Shown in pieces: positions 1 through 6,448 of a stretch of DNA of 13,452 nt (positions are counted from its first letter, which is position 1; each line of letters opens with the position of its first letter). This stretch comes from a bacterium. Its GTDB lineage: Bacteria; B130-G9. Made by a program: the position numbers and the translations under genes. The notes beneath the pieces are model-generated. The model had not been told where the DNA came from, did not search any database, and saw only the letters and a program-made list of their open reading frames with translations. The stretch lies in NCBI GenBank assembly GCA_021160245.1, contig JAGHCW010000227.1, forward strand, positions 1 to 13,452, read 5' to 3'.

Positions 1-665
1 ACCGCTTGACCGATAAGCAACAACCCGAGAACCTGGCCCCGGACCTCTTCTCGCCTTGCGACGGCGGAGCACGCCGCTCCGCCCGGCAGGCCCGCGCCAA
101 TGCCGCTGCCAAAGCCCCCAAAGCCCGCGCTTATCCCCGCACCCAGAAGCGCAGCTGCCTTCTCCCACCCCCCCGCGAAGGGTGTGTAAAGGAGGATGAA
201 CGCCACAACCAAGCCGAATACAACGGGAGTTGAGGCGGCGGCCTGAGCGATCAGCATCGTGATGTTGACCTGCCCAGCCACAGATGGGCGTCTGGCTATG
301 CCTTCGCAGGCCATCCCCGCGGGGTAGCCTCCTCCGATTCCAACGCCAAAGCCCGAGATGCCGACCGCTATCCCCGCGCCCAGAAGCGCTGCCATCGTCG
401 CTATGACGTTATCACCACCTATGCTCACACCGGGGCTAATCATCAACACCGCGATGACCAGGGCAAAGATGCCTGATGTTTCGGTTATCGCCTGCCCAAT
501 TAGCATAGTCTTGACAAGCTGGCCTGAGGCGCTCGGCTGACGGGATATGCCCAAGGCGGCCTGGCCTGCTGTGTAACCCTCTCCAATGCCGGCGCCTATC
601 GCACCAAAACCCATGCAAATCCCGGCCGCGAGATACTTGACAGCCTCTGCCCAGTAAACTTCCAT
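1..665 (-). CDS. atpE: F-type ATP synthase subunit c, multi-hairpin fusion (3' end beyond window)
   Basis: Rotor-ring subunit of the membrane Fo sector. The frame is open from ATG at 665 to the left edge (221 full codons), so the protein is partial. An ordinary c subunit has one hairpin and 70-90 residues; here three hairpins lie in tandem, about residues 8-77, 87-160 and 168 onward. Hairpin 1 has GIGEG (E29) in helix 1 and QAITETSG (E62, T63) in helix 2, the sodium-type signature with an extra carboxylate where Ilyobacter has Q32. Hairpin 2 has G112 and S145 at those positions, so it has no ion-binding carboxylate. Hairpin 3 has A191 in helix 1; its helix-2 site, residue 224, lies outside the window. 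Polar loops read SRQPS, ARRPS and ARREE. AAGGG lies 6 bases before the ATG, and atpB ends 15 bases upstream. Family assignment is firm; sodium specificity is inferred. Confidence 0.9.
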   Translation of the reverse strand, partial: MEVYWAEAVKYLAAGICMGFGAIGAGIGEGYTAGQAALGISRQPSASGQLVKTMLIGQAITETSGIFALVIAVLMISPGVSIGGDNVIATMAALLGAGIAVGISGFGVGIGGGYPAGMACEGIARRPSVAGQVNITMLIAQAAASTPVVFGLVVAFILLYTPFAGGWEKAAALLGAGISAGFGGFGSGIGAGLPGGAACSAVARREEVRGQVLGLLLIGQA

Positions 666-680
666 TACTACCCTTAGTTT

Positions 681-1364
681 CTAATCCGAACGAACCGCTA
701 CAGAAGTGTACGTCAAAAACAGCATTGTGAATACGAACGCCTGAACTGAGCCGACAAAAAGACCGAAAAAGCCGTTCAGCACTATCGGCATGAGCAAAAA
801 CATCAGCAGGTGGGAAACAACAACTATGATAATTGACCCGCCCATTATATTGCCGAAAAGACGGAACGAGATCGATATGACCTTCGCAAGCTCACCAATG
901 ATGTTAAGAGGCGCCATAAGAAAGATCGGCTGGAGAAACTCCTTGAAGTATTCTATGATGCCCTTTGCTCGGACTCCGGAGATATGCCATATAAAAAAGC
1001 CCAGCACACCGAGTGATAGAGGGGTATTGATGTCCTTTGTAGGCTCTTCACAGCCGGGTATAATCCCTATCCAATTGGACAAAATGAGGAATATGAACAG
1101 GGTGCCGATCAGTGGGAGGTAGCTCCTATCGTCACGGTCCAGGGCATCTTTGACGAGGCCATCAAAAAAAACAGCAAACATCTCGACCACAAGCTGCAAA
1201 CGCCCGGGAACCTCTTTGAGCCGCCTCGTAACCAGAACCGCCGTTACGATTATGATGGCCATTACGACCCAAGTCATGATCACCGTGACATAATTGACGG
1301 CGCCCAGCGGAGAACCCGCTTCCCCGAACAACTGTATTTGGGCTACGTGCCCTATTTCATCCAT
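681..1364 (-). CDS. atpB: F-type ATP synthase subunit a
   Basis: Stator subunit forming the two ion half-channels against the c ring. The 227-residue protein is hydrophobic with several membrane helices. The hallmark helix near the C-terminus reads FRLFGN, giving the essential arginine R168. Upstream lie SNWIGIIPG and the polar TKDINTPLSLG loop typical of bacterial a subunits. The N-terminal DEIGHVAQIQLFG stretch is also typical. It sits between atpI and atpE on the same strand; atpI ends 6 bases before its ATG. GGAGG at 1379-1383, inside the atpI end, is the only good ribosome binding site and is rather far (14 bases) from the ATG, so translation may be coupled to atpI. Confidence 0.95.
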   Translation of the reverse strand: MDEIGHVAQIQLFGEAGSPLGAVNYVTVIMTWVVMAIIIVTAVLVTRRLKEVPGRLQLVVEMFAVFFDGLVKDALDRDDRSYLPLIGTLFIFLILSNWIGIIPGCEEPTKDINTPLSLGVLGFFIWHISGVRAKGIIEYFKEFLQPIFLMAPLNIIGELAKVISISFRLFGNIMGGSIIIVVVSHLLMFLLMPIVLNGFFGLFVGSVQAFVFTMLFLTYTSVAVRSD

Positions 1365-1370
1365 TGCGTG

Positions 1371-1835
1371 CTAGATAACCTCCGACGTCCTCTTTAAGCC
1401 CGGCAAGAACCGAGCGATAACAGGCTCATAAATAACCAGTACCAAGTTGCATACGAATGTGCCAACGACCACTGAAACAAAATCGACGCTTGAATACTTC
1501 GCGCCAATCAGAAGCGCCAGACCATATAACATAAACCTCGGCAGAAACCACTTGAACGAAATAGCGGCCGCCATCTTTGAGTTTCGGACTGAGAGAAGCC
1601 CGACAGACTTTCTTGCGGCGAACCAAAAACCAGCAATGCTCACAATTGACCCAAGGCCAAATCCCAACGCGACCCCGGTGTAGCCCAGAAGCAGCGCTGA
1701 GGCGCAAACCACGCCCGCGATCAGTGAGGCGATCTTGATAACTCGTCGCCCGAAGTCGCGAATGTATATGACTTGATCGTTCATTTGCGGTCTATCTTTA
1801 GCTATTGTCGTTACGGTTCTTGTCATCTTGCGCAT
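1371..1835 (-). CDS. atpI: ATP synthase subunit I family protein
   Basis: Small membrane protein of the AtpI (ATP-synt_I) family, 154 residues with the start given. Four hydrophobic segments are visible, about residues 34-53, 57-74, 96-112 and 119-138. AtpI proteins help assemble the c ring, most clearly in sodium-type F-ATPases, and some have been linked to Mg/Ca transport; which applies here is inference. It overlaps the end of atpZ by 38 bases and is followed by atpB. The start is uncertain: ATG 1835 has GGAA 9 bases upstream, while ATG 1826 and ATG 1784 are in-frame alternatives. ATG 1784 (MNDQVIYIRD) would give a short N-tail and no overlap with atpZ, but has only a weak AGATAG upstream. 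Family call rests on membrane topology plus operon position more than on a sharp motif. Confidence 0.8.
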   Translation of the reverse strand: MRKMTRTVTTIAKDRPQMNDQVIYIRDFGRRVIKIASLIAGVVCASALLLGYTGVALGFGLGSIVSIAGFWFAARKSVGLLSVRNSKMAAAISFKWFLPRFMLYGLALLIGAKYSSVDFVSVVVGTFVCNLVLVIYEPVIARFLPGLKRTSEVI

Positions 1836-2112
1836 TGTCGCGTTTTCCAGTCTCTGTCGGCATTAGAAAGCCCTTCTGAAGCACTCGATACACGTTAAGA
1901 AAACCCGCTCCAATCCCCATACAAATCCCTATTATCAGGCAAAAATGCCCCGTCTCAAGCCACCTGTCGGCGAAATAACCGCCGGCAAATCCCAGCCCAA
2001 TCCCAAACATCATGGTGATGCCGATCTGAGTTACGAGCGAGATGCTTTTGATAAACTCCCTCGCCGCCTCGTCCTCCGGCCTCCTCTGTTTCCGCATGAG
2101 ACCAAACTCCAC
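1798..2112 (-). CDS. atpZ: AtpZ-like F-ATPase accessory protein
   Basis: First gene of the ATP synthase operon, 104 residues with two membrane helices, about residues 26-46 and 57-77. The conserved family core is visible: FIKSISLVTQIG, then GFAGGYFADRWL, then a glycine-rich second helix ending FLNVYRVL, followed by a charged hydrophilic tail. AtpZ proteins (ATPase_gene1 family) are small companions of AtpI, found at the head of atp operons and implicated in Fo assembly or Mg/Ca transport. The start chosen is GTG 2112, because AGGAGG at 2122-2127 sits 9 bases before it. ATG 2097 (MRKQRRPEDE) is the alternative, but is 24 bases from that site. A longer frame up to 2265 has no family resemblance and would run through the predicted promoter. 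Confidence 0.85.
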   Translation of the reverse strand: MEFGLMRKQRRPEDEAAREFIKSISLVTQIGITMMFGIGLGFAGGYFADRWLETGHFCLIIGICMGIGAGFLNVYRVLQKGFLMPTETGKRDNAQDDKNRNDNS

Positions 2113-2121
2113 CTTATATTG

Positions 2122-2127
2122 CCTCCT
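2122..2127 (-). promoter_or_regulatory. Ribosome binding site deciding the atpZ GTG start
   Basis: On the minus strand this is a perfect AGGAGG with a 9-base spacer to GTG at 2112. Nothing of equal quality precedes ATG 2097; only GGAG inside the GTG-start context is near it. Confidence 0.65.
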
Positions 2128-2191
2128 GTGGATACTGAAGTAGCCAAGCCGCAGTTCAAGACAACCAGACTGCTCAGGAATAAGCCCGCAC

Positions 2192-2220
2192 AAATTAACA
2201 GGCGCTCTGGGCTCTGTCAA
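2192..2220 (-). promoter_or_regulatory. Putative promoter of the atp operon
   Basis: On the minus strand TTGACA (2215-2220) is followed by a 17-base spacer and TAATTT (2192-2197). The -35 is a full consensus match; the -10 matches three of six positions. Predicted transcription start is near 2185, giving a leader of about 70 bases before the atpZ GTG. It is placed back to back with the plus-strand promoter at 2254. Confidence 0.55.
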
Positions 2221-2253
2221 GCAGCTTGGATTCACTAGATTAGATGGGATCAT

Positions 2254-2282
2254 TTGACAATACATGGAGCAACACTTATTTT
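2254..2282 (+). promoter_or_regulatory. Putative promoter of the beta-helix/solenoid operon
   Basis: TTGACA (2254-2259), a 17-base spacer and TATTTT (2277-2282). The -35 is perfect and the -10 matches four of six. It lies about 72 bases upstream of the ATG at 2354 and is the only good match found in the intergenic region on this strand. Confidence 0.55.
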
Positions 2283-2353
2283 AGGGGGCGTAATTATGGC
2301 CGTTACTGTCATGTCATTATGTTGCACTTCACGTTTTCTGCAGGAGGGATGCG

Positions 2354-4069
2354 ATGTTCAGGCGATATTCATTGAATTACTTGATTCTATTTTCGGTTCT
2401 CCTCGCTGTTACCGCCTCGGCTCAGAACATCGTAAGAGTACCGGGGGACTATCTTCAAATTCAAGCTGCGATCGACGCAAGCAGTTTTGGCGATACGATT
2501 CAAGTCACTGCGAAAGGCGAGTCATATAGGGAGAATCTCGTGCTGGGCGACGGGATAATCCTCGAGAGCGAGGGCGCCGAAGAGGTTGTGATCGAAGGGG
2601 ATAATCACTACCACACTGTCGTCATGGGTGACGATTCTGCTGTGCGTGGTTTCACAATTGAGGGCAATCCTTCCTGCATTTACTCGTCGGCTGAGAATGT
2701 GATCGTTGAGGACAACAAGCTCTTGGGTCATTATTACGGCATCTTTGTTGAGGGTGGTTCCGTCGAGATCGTGGACAATGACATTAAGGGCGCTCCGCCT
2801 TTCATTGCCGTTTACTGCATCGGTTGCTCCGGTCTTATGGAGAACTGCGAGATAGAGGGAGCCTATCTTGGCGTCAAGATCGAGGACAGCAGTTTTGAGG
2901 TTCGCCGATGTGTCATTCAGGGAACTGACAATGGTGTGAACGTCGAGTCAAGTACGGGCGCCATATTCAATTGCTACGTTCTAAACAACAACCTCGATGG
3001 CGTGCATTTGAGGGATTCTGATGGCTTCATTCTGGCCAATAGTGTTGTCTGGGGAAGTGGCAAGAGCCTTGTGAGGGGCGTGTTGTGTTTTGACTCGAGC
3101 CCGATTATCGCAAACAACATCATCACCGAATGTAGATTCGGAATAATGACCGGCCCGGATGCGACCCCCATGATTCTGCACAATGATCTATACAATAACG
3201 CGGACGGGGATTACGTCGATTTCCTTGAGAGTGACGTGGAACCATCGCCGGGAATAGGTGAGTTGAATGTCGATCCTCAGTTCGCAGCAAGCGCGCAAAG
3301 TGATTTTCACCTACTGGCGACTTCCGCATGTATCGACGCGGGCTACACGGCCGATGACTACAAGGACTTGGATGGCAGTGCAACGGACATGGGCGCATTC
3401 GGTGGCCCGTTCGCCGGCTGGATTGGTTACAGGACGGCGCCATCGGTTCGGATATCCGCGAATCGCGACGTTTTGGGAATTGATGATGGCGAACCATTCA
3501 TCGTCTCAATCAATTGCGTCTATCGGGATCAGAACACGCTGGAAATAGACAGCTATACGGCGGTTGAGGGCGATTTCGGGCTGCTCTATTTGCCGTGGTT
3601 CACGCCTGAACCCCAGGCCGAGAGAATAACAATTGAACCCTCCCTGACAGAGCAGACGCGGGAGATATTGAATATGCCCGACACCGAGGCGATTCCCTTG
3701 GGTGACTACACATTTTATGCGGCTTATGCGAAGCCGGGGACGCTTGATTTTTACTCTGGCATTAGTTCATGTGAGGTGAGCCGGGTCAACAAGCCGGTTG
3801 CGGTATTTAGCGTGACACCGGATGAGGCTCGCATCGGAGATACGTTCGATTTTGACGCTGGCGATTCGTGGGACGTTGAGGATGATGTGCGTCTTCTGAT
3901 GGTTAGTTGGGATTGGGAAAACGATGGCACTTGGGACAAGGGTCCCACGATCAAGAAGGCTACCACTCACATTTATATGAGCGCTGGAACAAAGACAATA
4001 AAGCTGATGGTAAAGGACACTGAGGGTTACATGGGCTATGCAACCCGACAAGTTATCGTAACCGAGTGA
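2354..4069 (+). CDS. Secreted right-handed parallel beta-helix protein with C-terminal PKD domain
   Basis: 571 residues. The N-terminus is a signal peptide: FRRYS, a hydrophobic core to about residue 20, then ASA with cleavage expected before Q24. From about 27 to 350 the sequence is a run of beta-helix turns of the NosD/pectate-lyase type (for example IVEDNKLLG, IVDNDIKG, FNCYVLNNN, ANNIITE), opening with VPGDYLQIQAAIDAS and closing with SACIDAGY...DMGAFGGP, a familiar end of such domains. Residues 357-478 form an unassigned, probably beta-rich region. Residues 479-571 resemble a PKD domain: DAGDSWDVED, WDWENDGTWD, and TKTIKLMVKDTEG. The protein is likely extracellular or surface-exposed, binding or cutting polysaccharide; no catalytic residues could be assigned, so enzymatic activity is unproven. 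AGGAGGG at 2342-2348 precedes the ATG. The solenoid gene follows after 10 bases, which suggests one operon. Confidence 0.88.
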   Translation: MFRRYSLNYLILFSVLLAVTASAQNIVRVPGDYLQIQAAIDASSFGDTIQVTAKGESYRENLVLGDGIILESEGAEEVVIEGDNHYHTVVMGDDSAVRGFTIEGNPSCIYSSAENVIVEDNKLLGHYYGIFVEGGSVEIVDNDIKGAPPFIAVYCIGCSGLMENCEIEGAYLGVKIEDSSFEVRRCVIQGTDNGVNVESSTGAIFNCYVLNNNLDGVHLRDSDGFILANSVVWGSGKSLVRGVLCFDSSPIIANNIITECRFGIMTGPDATPMILHNDLYNNADGDYVDFLESDVEPSPGIGELNVDPQFAASAQSDFHLLATSACIDAGYTADDYKDLDGSATDMGAFGGPFAGWIGYRTAPSVRISANRDVLGIDDGEPFIVSINCVYRDQNTLEIDSYTAVEGDFGLLYLPWFTPEPQAERITIEPSLTEQTREILNMPDTEAIPLGDYTFYAAYAKPGTLDFYSGISSCEVSRVNKPVAVFSVTPDEARIGDTFDFDAGDSWDVEDDVRLLMVSWDWENDGTWDKGPTIKKATTHIYMSAGTKTIKLMVKDTEGYMGYATRQVIVTE

Positions 4070-4079
4070 GGTTGATTTT

Positions 4080-5651
4080 ATGTCAGACTTTTCGCATTGG
4101 TTCATGTCAGTCTGGTCGGCTCACCCCATGCTTGCTTTTGCGGGCATAGCCGTTGCCGCTTTGGTTGTTCTGTTTTCGCTAAAAGAAGTGGTTGACCGGA
4201 TTCTTGCAGCTCGCGGAAGCGTCTCTTCAGGCAGAGGAATGACCTTCTTCAAGAGACGGAAGATCATTCGAGAGGCGGAGTATCTGATTGATGACGGGCA
4301 CTATCATCAAGCCGGCTCTTTGCTGGATTCGGTTGGGGAGTATGATCTAGCTCTACAGGCGTATTTGAAGGGGGATGACCTCACATCAGCCGCCATGCTT
4401 GCCGAGAAGATCGAACGATACAATCAAGCGGCGACCATCTATCGGAAGCTGGAGGAGTTTGACAGGGCGGCGGAGCTCTATAGCAAGGTGGGGCAACCTG
4501 ACTCGGCAAGGGAAATGCACCTGGCCGCGGCTGAAAAGGCCGCAGAGGCCGGGAAGAACTATATTGCCGCCGAGATGTACGTCAAAGCCGAGGAGATCCC
4601 CAAAGCCGCTGATATGTATGCCAAGTCGGGTGACTTCGAGAAGGCTGCGGTTCTCTTTGAGCGCGCCAAGCTCTATGAGCGGGCGGGTGATGCTTACGAG
4701 ATACTCTATGCGCACACTGTTTCCAGGGAGTTTGGGACTGCGACGGTCTCAAAAGCGGGGAGGCAGTTTGCTCTTGGCGGCGCCCGCGCATTTGAGAATT
4801 CGAGCAACTATACGTCGGCAGCCAGGTTGTATGCGTTTGCCGGAGAGGTTTTGGGGGCTGCGGAGATGCTCTCTCGCGCCGGGGACGACAACGGCGCGGC
4901 GGAGATGTTACTGGAAGCTAAGCGCTTCGATGAGGCAGCAAAGGCCTTCAGGCGCGCCGAGAATGAGGATGGAGCTAACAAAAGCCTGGCGCTAAAGGCT
5001 GTGGATCAAGGGGCATTTGAAGAGGCCGCAAGACTCTTTGAAAAAATCAACGACCACATCCAGGCTGCGGCTCTATACGAGCGACTAGGGATGACATCTG
5101 ATGCTGGCCGGATGTTCGAGGCGGCAAATGAATATATGTCCGCGGCATCAATGTTTGTGGCGGCCGGTGAGTGGGAACGGGCCGCGGAGAACTATGAGAA
5201 AGGCGCATCGAATGCCCGCGCGGCCGAGTATTACGCCAAGGCGGGAAAGGCGGCGAAGGCAGCGCCTCTATTCAAGGCGGCCAGCAAGTATTTTGAGGCT
5301 GGGAAGGCCTTCATGGCTATCGACAAGGAAGAAGAGGCGATGTCGATGTTTCAGCGCATACGACCTTCCGACGAGCATTACGAAGAGGGTTCAAACCTCT
5401 TGGGTGAGCTCTTTGTTAAGAAGGGCAGGCACCGTCTGGCAATTAAGAAGTTCCTCGATGTTCTCAAGAACCACCCAATCACGCTTGATAATGTCGGAAT
5501 GTCGTACAATCTCGCCCGGGCTTACGAGTTGACGGGGCAACCGTCCAGCGCGAAATTGCTCTACGAGAAGATAATCCTGGTTGATTTCAACTTCAAAGAC
5601 GCCAACGACCGTCTTTCTGCACTTGAGAAATCGGAGTCCGGCGCCTCGTAA
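4080..5651 (+). CDS. Membrane-anchored alpha-solenoid (TPR-like) protein with 13-residue repeats
   Basis: 523 residues. One membrane helix lies at about 16-34 (MLAFAGIAVAALVVLF in its core), followed by a basic stretch (FFKRRKIIR at 56-64). By the positive-inside rule this puts the rest in the cytoplasm, though that is inference. Residues 75-429 are built from short helical units of 13 residues, such as FDRAAELYSKVGQ (127-139), IPKAADMYAKSGD (173-185), FEEAARLFEKIND (313-325) and WERAAENYEKGAS (365-377). The pattern is aromatic-x-x-A-A-x-hydrophobic-aromatic. The run is broken near 140-160, 212-243 and 296-312. Residues 433-515 look like two ordinary 34-residue TPR units. The likely role is a protein-protein scaffold; partners are unknown. 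AGG lies 8 bases before the ATG, and the gene is probably co-transcribed with the upstream beta-helix gene. No clear terminator follows it. Confidence 0.85.
   Translation: MSDFSHWFMSVWSAHPMLAFAGIAVAALVVLFSLKEVVDRILAARGSVSSGRGMTFFKRRKIIREAEYLIDDGHYHQAGSLLDSVGEYDLALQAYLKGDDLTSAAMLAEKIERYNQAATIYRKLEEFDRAAELYSKVGQPDSAREMHLAAAEKAAEAGKNYIAAEMYVKAEEIPKAADMYAKSGDFEKAAVLFERAKLYERAGDAYEILYAHTVSREFGTATVSKAGRQFALGGARAFENSSNYTSAARLYAFAGEVLGAAEMLSRAGDDNGAAEMLLEAKRFDEAAKAFRRAENEDGANKSLALKAVDQGAFEEAARLFEKINDHIQAAALYERLGMTSDAGRMFEAANEYMSAASMFVAAGEWERAAENYEKGASNARAAEYYAKAGKAAKAAPLFKAASKYFEAGKAFMAIDKEEEAMSMFQRIRPSDEHYEEGSNLLGELFVKKGRHRLAIKKFLDVLKNHPITLDNVGMSYNLARAYELTGQPSSAKLLYEKIILVDFNFKDANDRLSALEKSESGAS
4302..5366 (+). 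repeat. Coding region of tandem 13-residue (39-base) helical units
   Basis: Encodes residues 75-429 of the solenoid protein. About 22 units of 13 residues can be laid out with only three interruptions; between 313 and 429 nine units follow each other with no gap. Units share A at positions 4 and 5 and an aromatic or leucine at positions 1 and 8. The repeat is conserved in protein, not in nucleotide sequence, so it is old rather than a recent DNA duplication. Confidence 0.75.
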
Positions 5652-5738
5652 GAGCGCGCGGCATCTGGCTGTGAATGCAATCGCGAGCCGGTCTACGGCG
5701 CTCCGAACTCCAATTTTACCATTTGGCCTAGTCGAATC

Positions 5739-5768
5739 TTGACATAAGGGATGCACGATCTCTAATAT
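5739..5768 (+). promoter_or_regulatory. Putative promoter for tRNA-Arg and tadA
   Basis: TTGACA (5739-5744), an 18-base spacer and TAATAT (5763-5768). Predicted transcription start is close to 5776, about a dozen bases before the mature tRNA 5' end. The -35 is perfect; the -10 is four of six. Confidence 0.5.
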
Positions 5769-5788
5769 CCATATAGTTCATATTCTGC

Positions 5789-5861
5789 GCGCCCATAGCT
5801 CAATGGATAGAGCGACGGACTACGGATCCGTAGGTTGGAGGTTCGACTCCTCTTGGGCGCG
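5789..5861 (+). tRNA. tRNA-Arg, anticodon ACG
   Basis: A full cloverleaf can be drawn. The acceptor stem is 5789-5795 with 5854-5860. The D stem is GCTC/GAGC (5798-5801 with 5810-5813). The anticodon stem is ACGGA/TCCGT (5815-5819 with 5827-5831), with loop CTACGGA and anticodon ACG at 5822-5824. The T stem is 5837-5841 with 5849-5853, with one G-U pair, and the loop is TTCGACT. The discriminator is G5861 and CCA is not encoded, so it must be added by a nucleotidyltransferase. A34 in this tRNA is the classic target of TadA, which makes inosine so that CGU, CGC and CGA codons are read. The tadA gene begins 21 bases downstream. Confidence 0.95.
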
Positions 5862-5882
5862 CTTTTTCTGTGTGGGGACACC

Positions 5883-6356
5883 ATGATTCACGAGGCGATG
5901 ATGGCAGAATCGCTAAACGAGGCGCGAGCCGGATTCGCAGAGAGTGAAGTTCCAATTGGGGCAGTCGTTGTTCTGAATGGGCGGGTGATAGGCAAAGGCC
6001 ACAATCAGAAAGAACGTCTTCAAGACCCAACAGCACATGCGGAAATCATGGCAGTCCGCGATGCTTGCCAGAATCTCAAGAGCTGGAGATTGGATGGCGC
6101 CTCGCTTTACACAACGGCCGAACCTTGCCTCATGTGCTTGGGAGCTGCTTTGCAGGCTAGGGTAGCCGAGATAATCTATGGCTGCAAGGAGCCCAAGTTC
6201 GGGGCCGTCGAACTCCTCGAGTCGGGCGGCTTCATCGAGTATGGCAACCACCGCCTGGCGATTAAAGGCGGCTTTTGTGCGGAAGAATGTGCCGCTATTC
6301 TACGGGAGTTTTTCGCAGAGCGCCGCGGTCTTGGATGCTCTCCCCGTGCAGAATAG
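5883..6356 (+). CDS. tadA: tRNA-specific adenosine deaminase
   Basis: 157 residues, the usual size for TadA. It deaminates A34 to inosine in tRNA-Arg(ACG). The zinc-deaminase motifs are complete: H52-A-E54 within TAHAEIMAV, where H52 binds zinc and E54 shuttles protons, and P81-C82-L-M-C85 supplying the two cysteine ligands. Near the N-terminus, SEVPIGAVVV aligns with the EVPVGAVLV of the E. coli enzyme, and the C-terminal CAAILREFFAERR also fits. The frame extends back to an ATG at 5835, but that lies inside the tRNA gene; ATG 5883 gives the right N-terminal length, with a weak GGGG 5 bases upstream, and ATG 5898 is a less likely alternative. It has no promoter of its own between it and the tRNA, so co-transcription with its substrate is likely. 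Confidence 0.95.
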   Translation: MIHEAMMAESLNEARAGFAESEVPIGAVVVLNGRVIGKGHNQKERLQDPTAHAEIMAVRDACQNLKSWRLDGASLYTTAEPCLMCLGAALQARVAEIIYGCKEPKFGAVELLESGGFIEYGNHRLAIKGGFCAEECAAILREFFAERRGLGCSPRAE

Positions 6357-6412
6357 ACGCCACCTCGTATGTGCTTTGATGACTGTCAAAAGCCGTGGCT
6401 GATTAAAATCGG

Positions 6413-6441
6413 TTGACCGAGTAATCGCCCTGCTCTAATTT
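6413..6441 (+). promoter_or_regulatory. Putative promoter of the WbqC-like gene
   Basis: TTGACC (6413-6418), a 17-base spacer and TAATTT (6436-6441), the same -10 hexamer as the atp promoter; TTTAAT (6439-6444) overlaps it. The transcription start predicted from either falls at or within a few bases of the ATG at 6449. Confidence 0.4.
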
Positions 6442-6448
6442 AATCCCT

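Noticed and set aside
60-83. GC-rich palindrome (GGCGGAG...CTCCGCC) that could be a terminator or repeat
   Set aside because: It lies inside the in-frame third hairpin of atpE and has no T-run; most likely a by-product of glycine/alanine codons.
2254-2529. Plus-strand open frame of 91 codons across the promoter and the beta-helix start
   Set aside because: It overlaps the predicted promoter and the well-supported beta-helix gene in another frame, and the translation has no recognisable features.
4375-4995. Plus-strand open frame of 206 codons inside the solenoid gene
   Set aside because: The translation is rich in Arg, Pro and Ser, as expected of an out-of-frame reading of alanine-rich repeats; the overlapping frame has clear periodic protein structure.
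5652-5735. Possible terminator after the solenoid gene (GAGCGC at 5652-5657 and GCGCTC at 5698-5703)
   Set aside because: The arms are short and 40 bases apart, pairing inside is weak, and no T-run follows; not good enough to call.
5835-5882. N-terminal extension of tadA from ATG 5835
   Set aside because: It begins within the tRNA-Arg gene and encodes residues absent from the TadA family.
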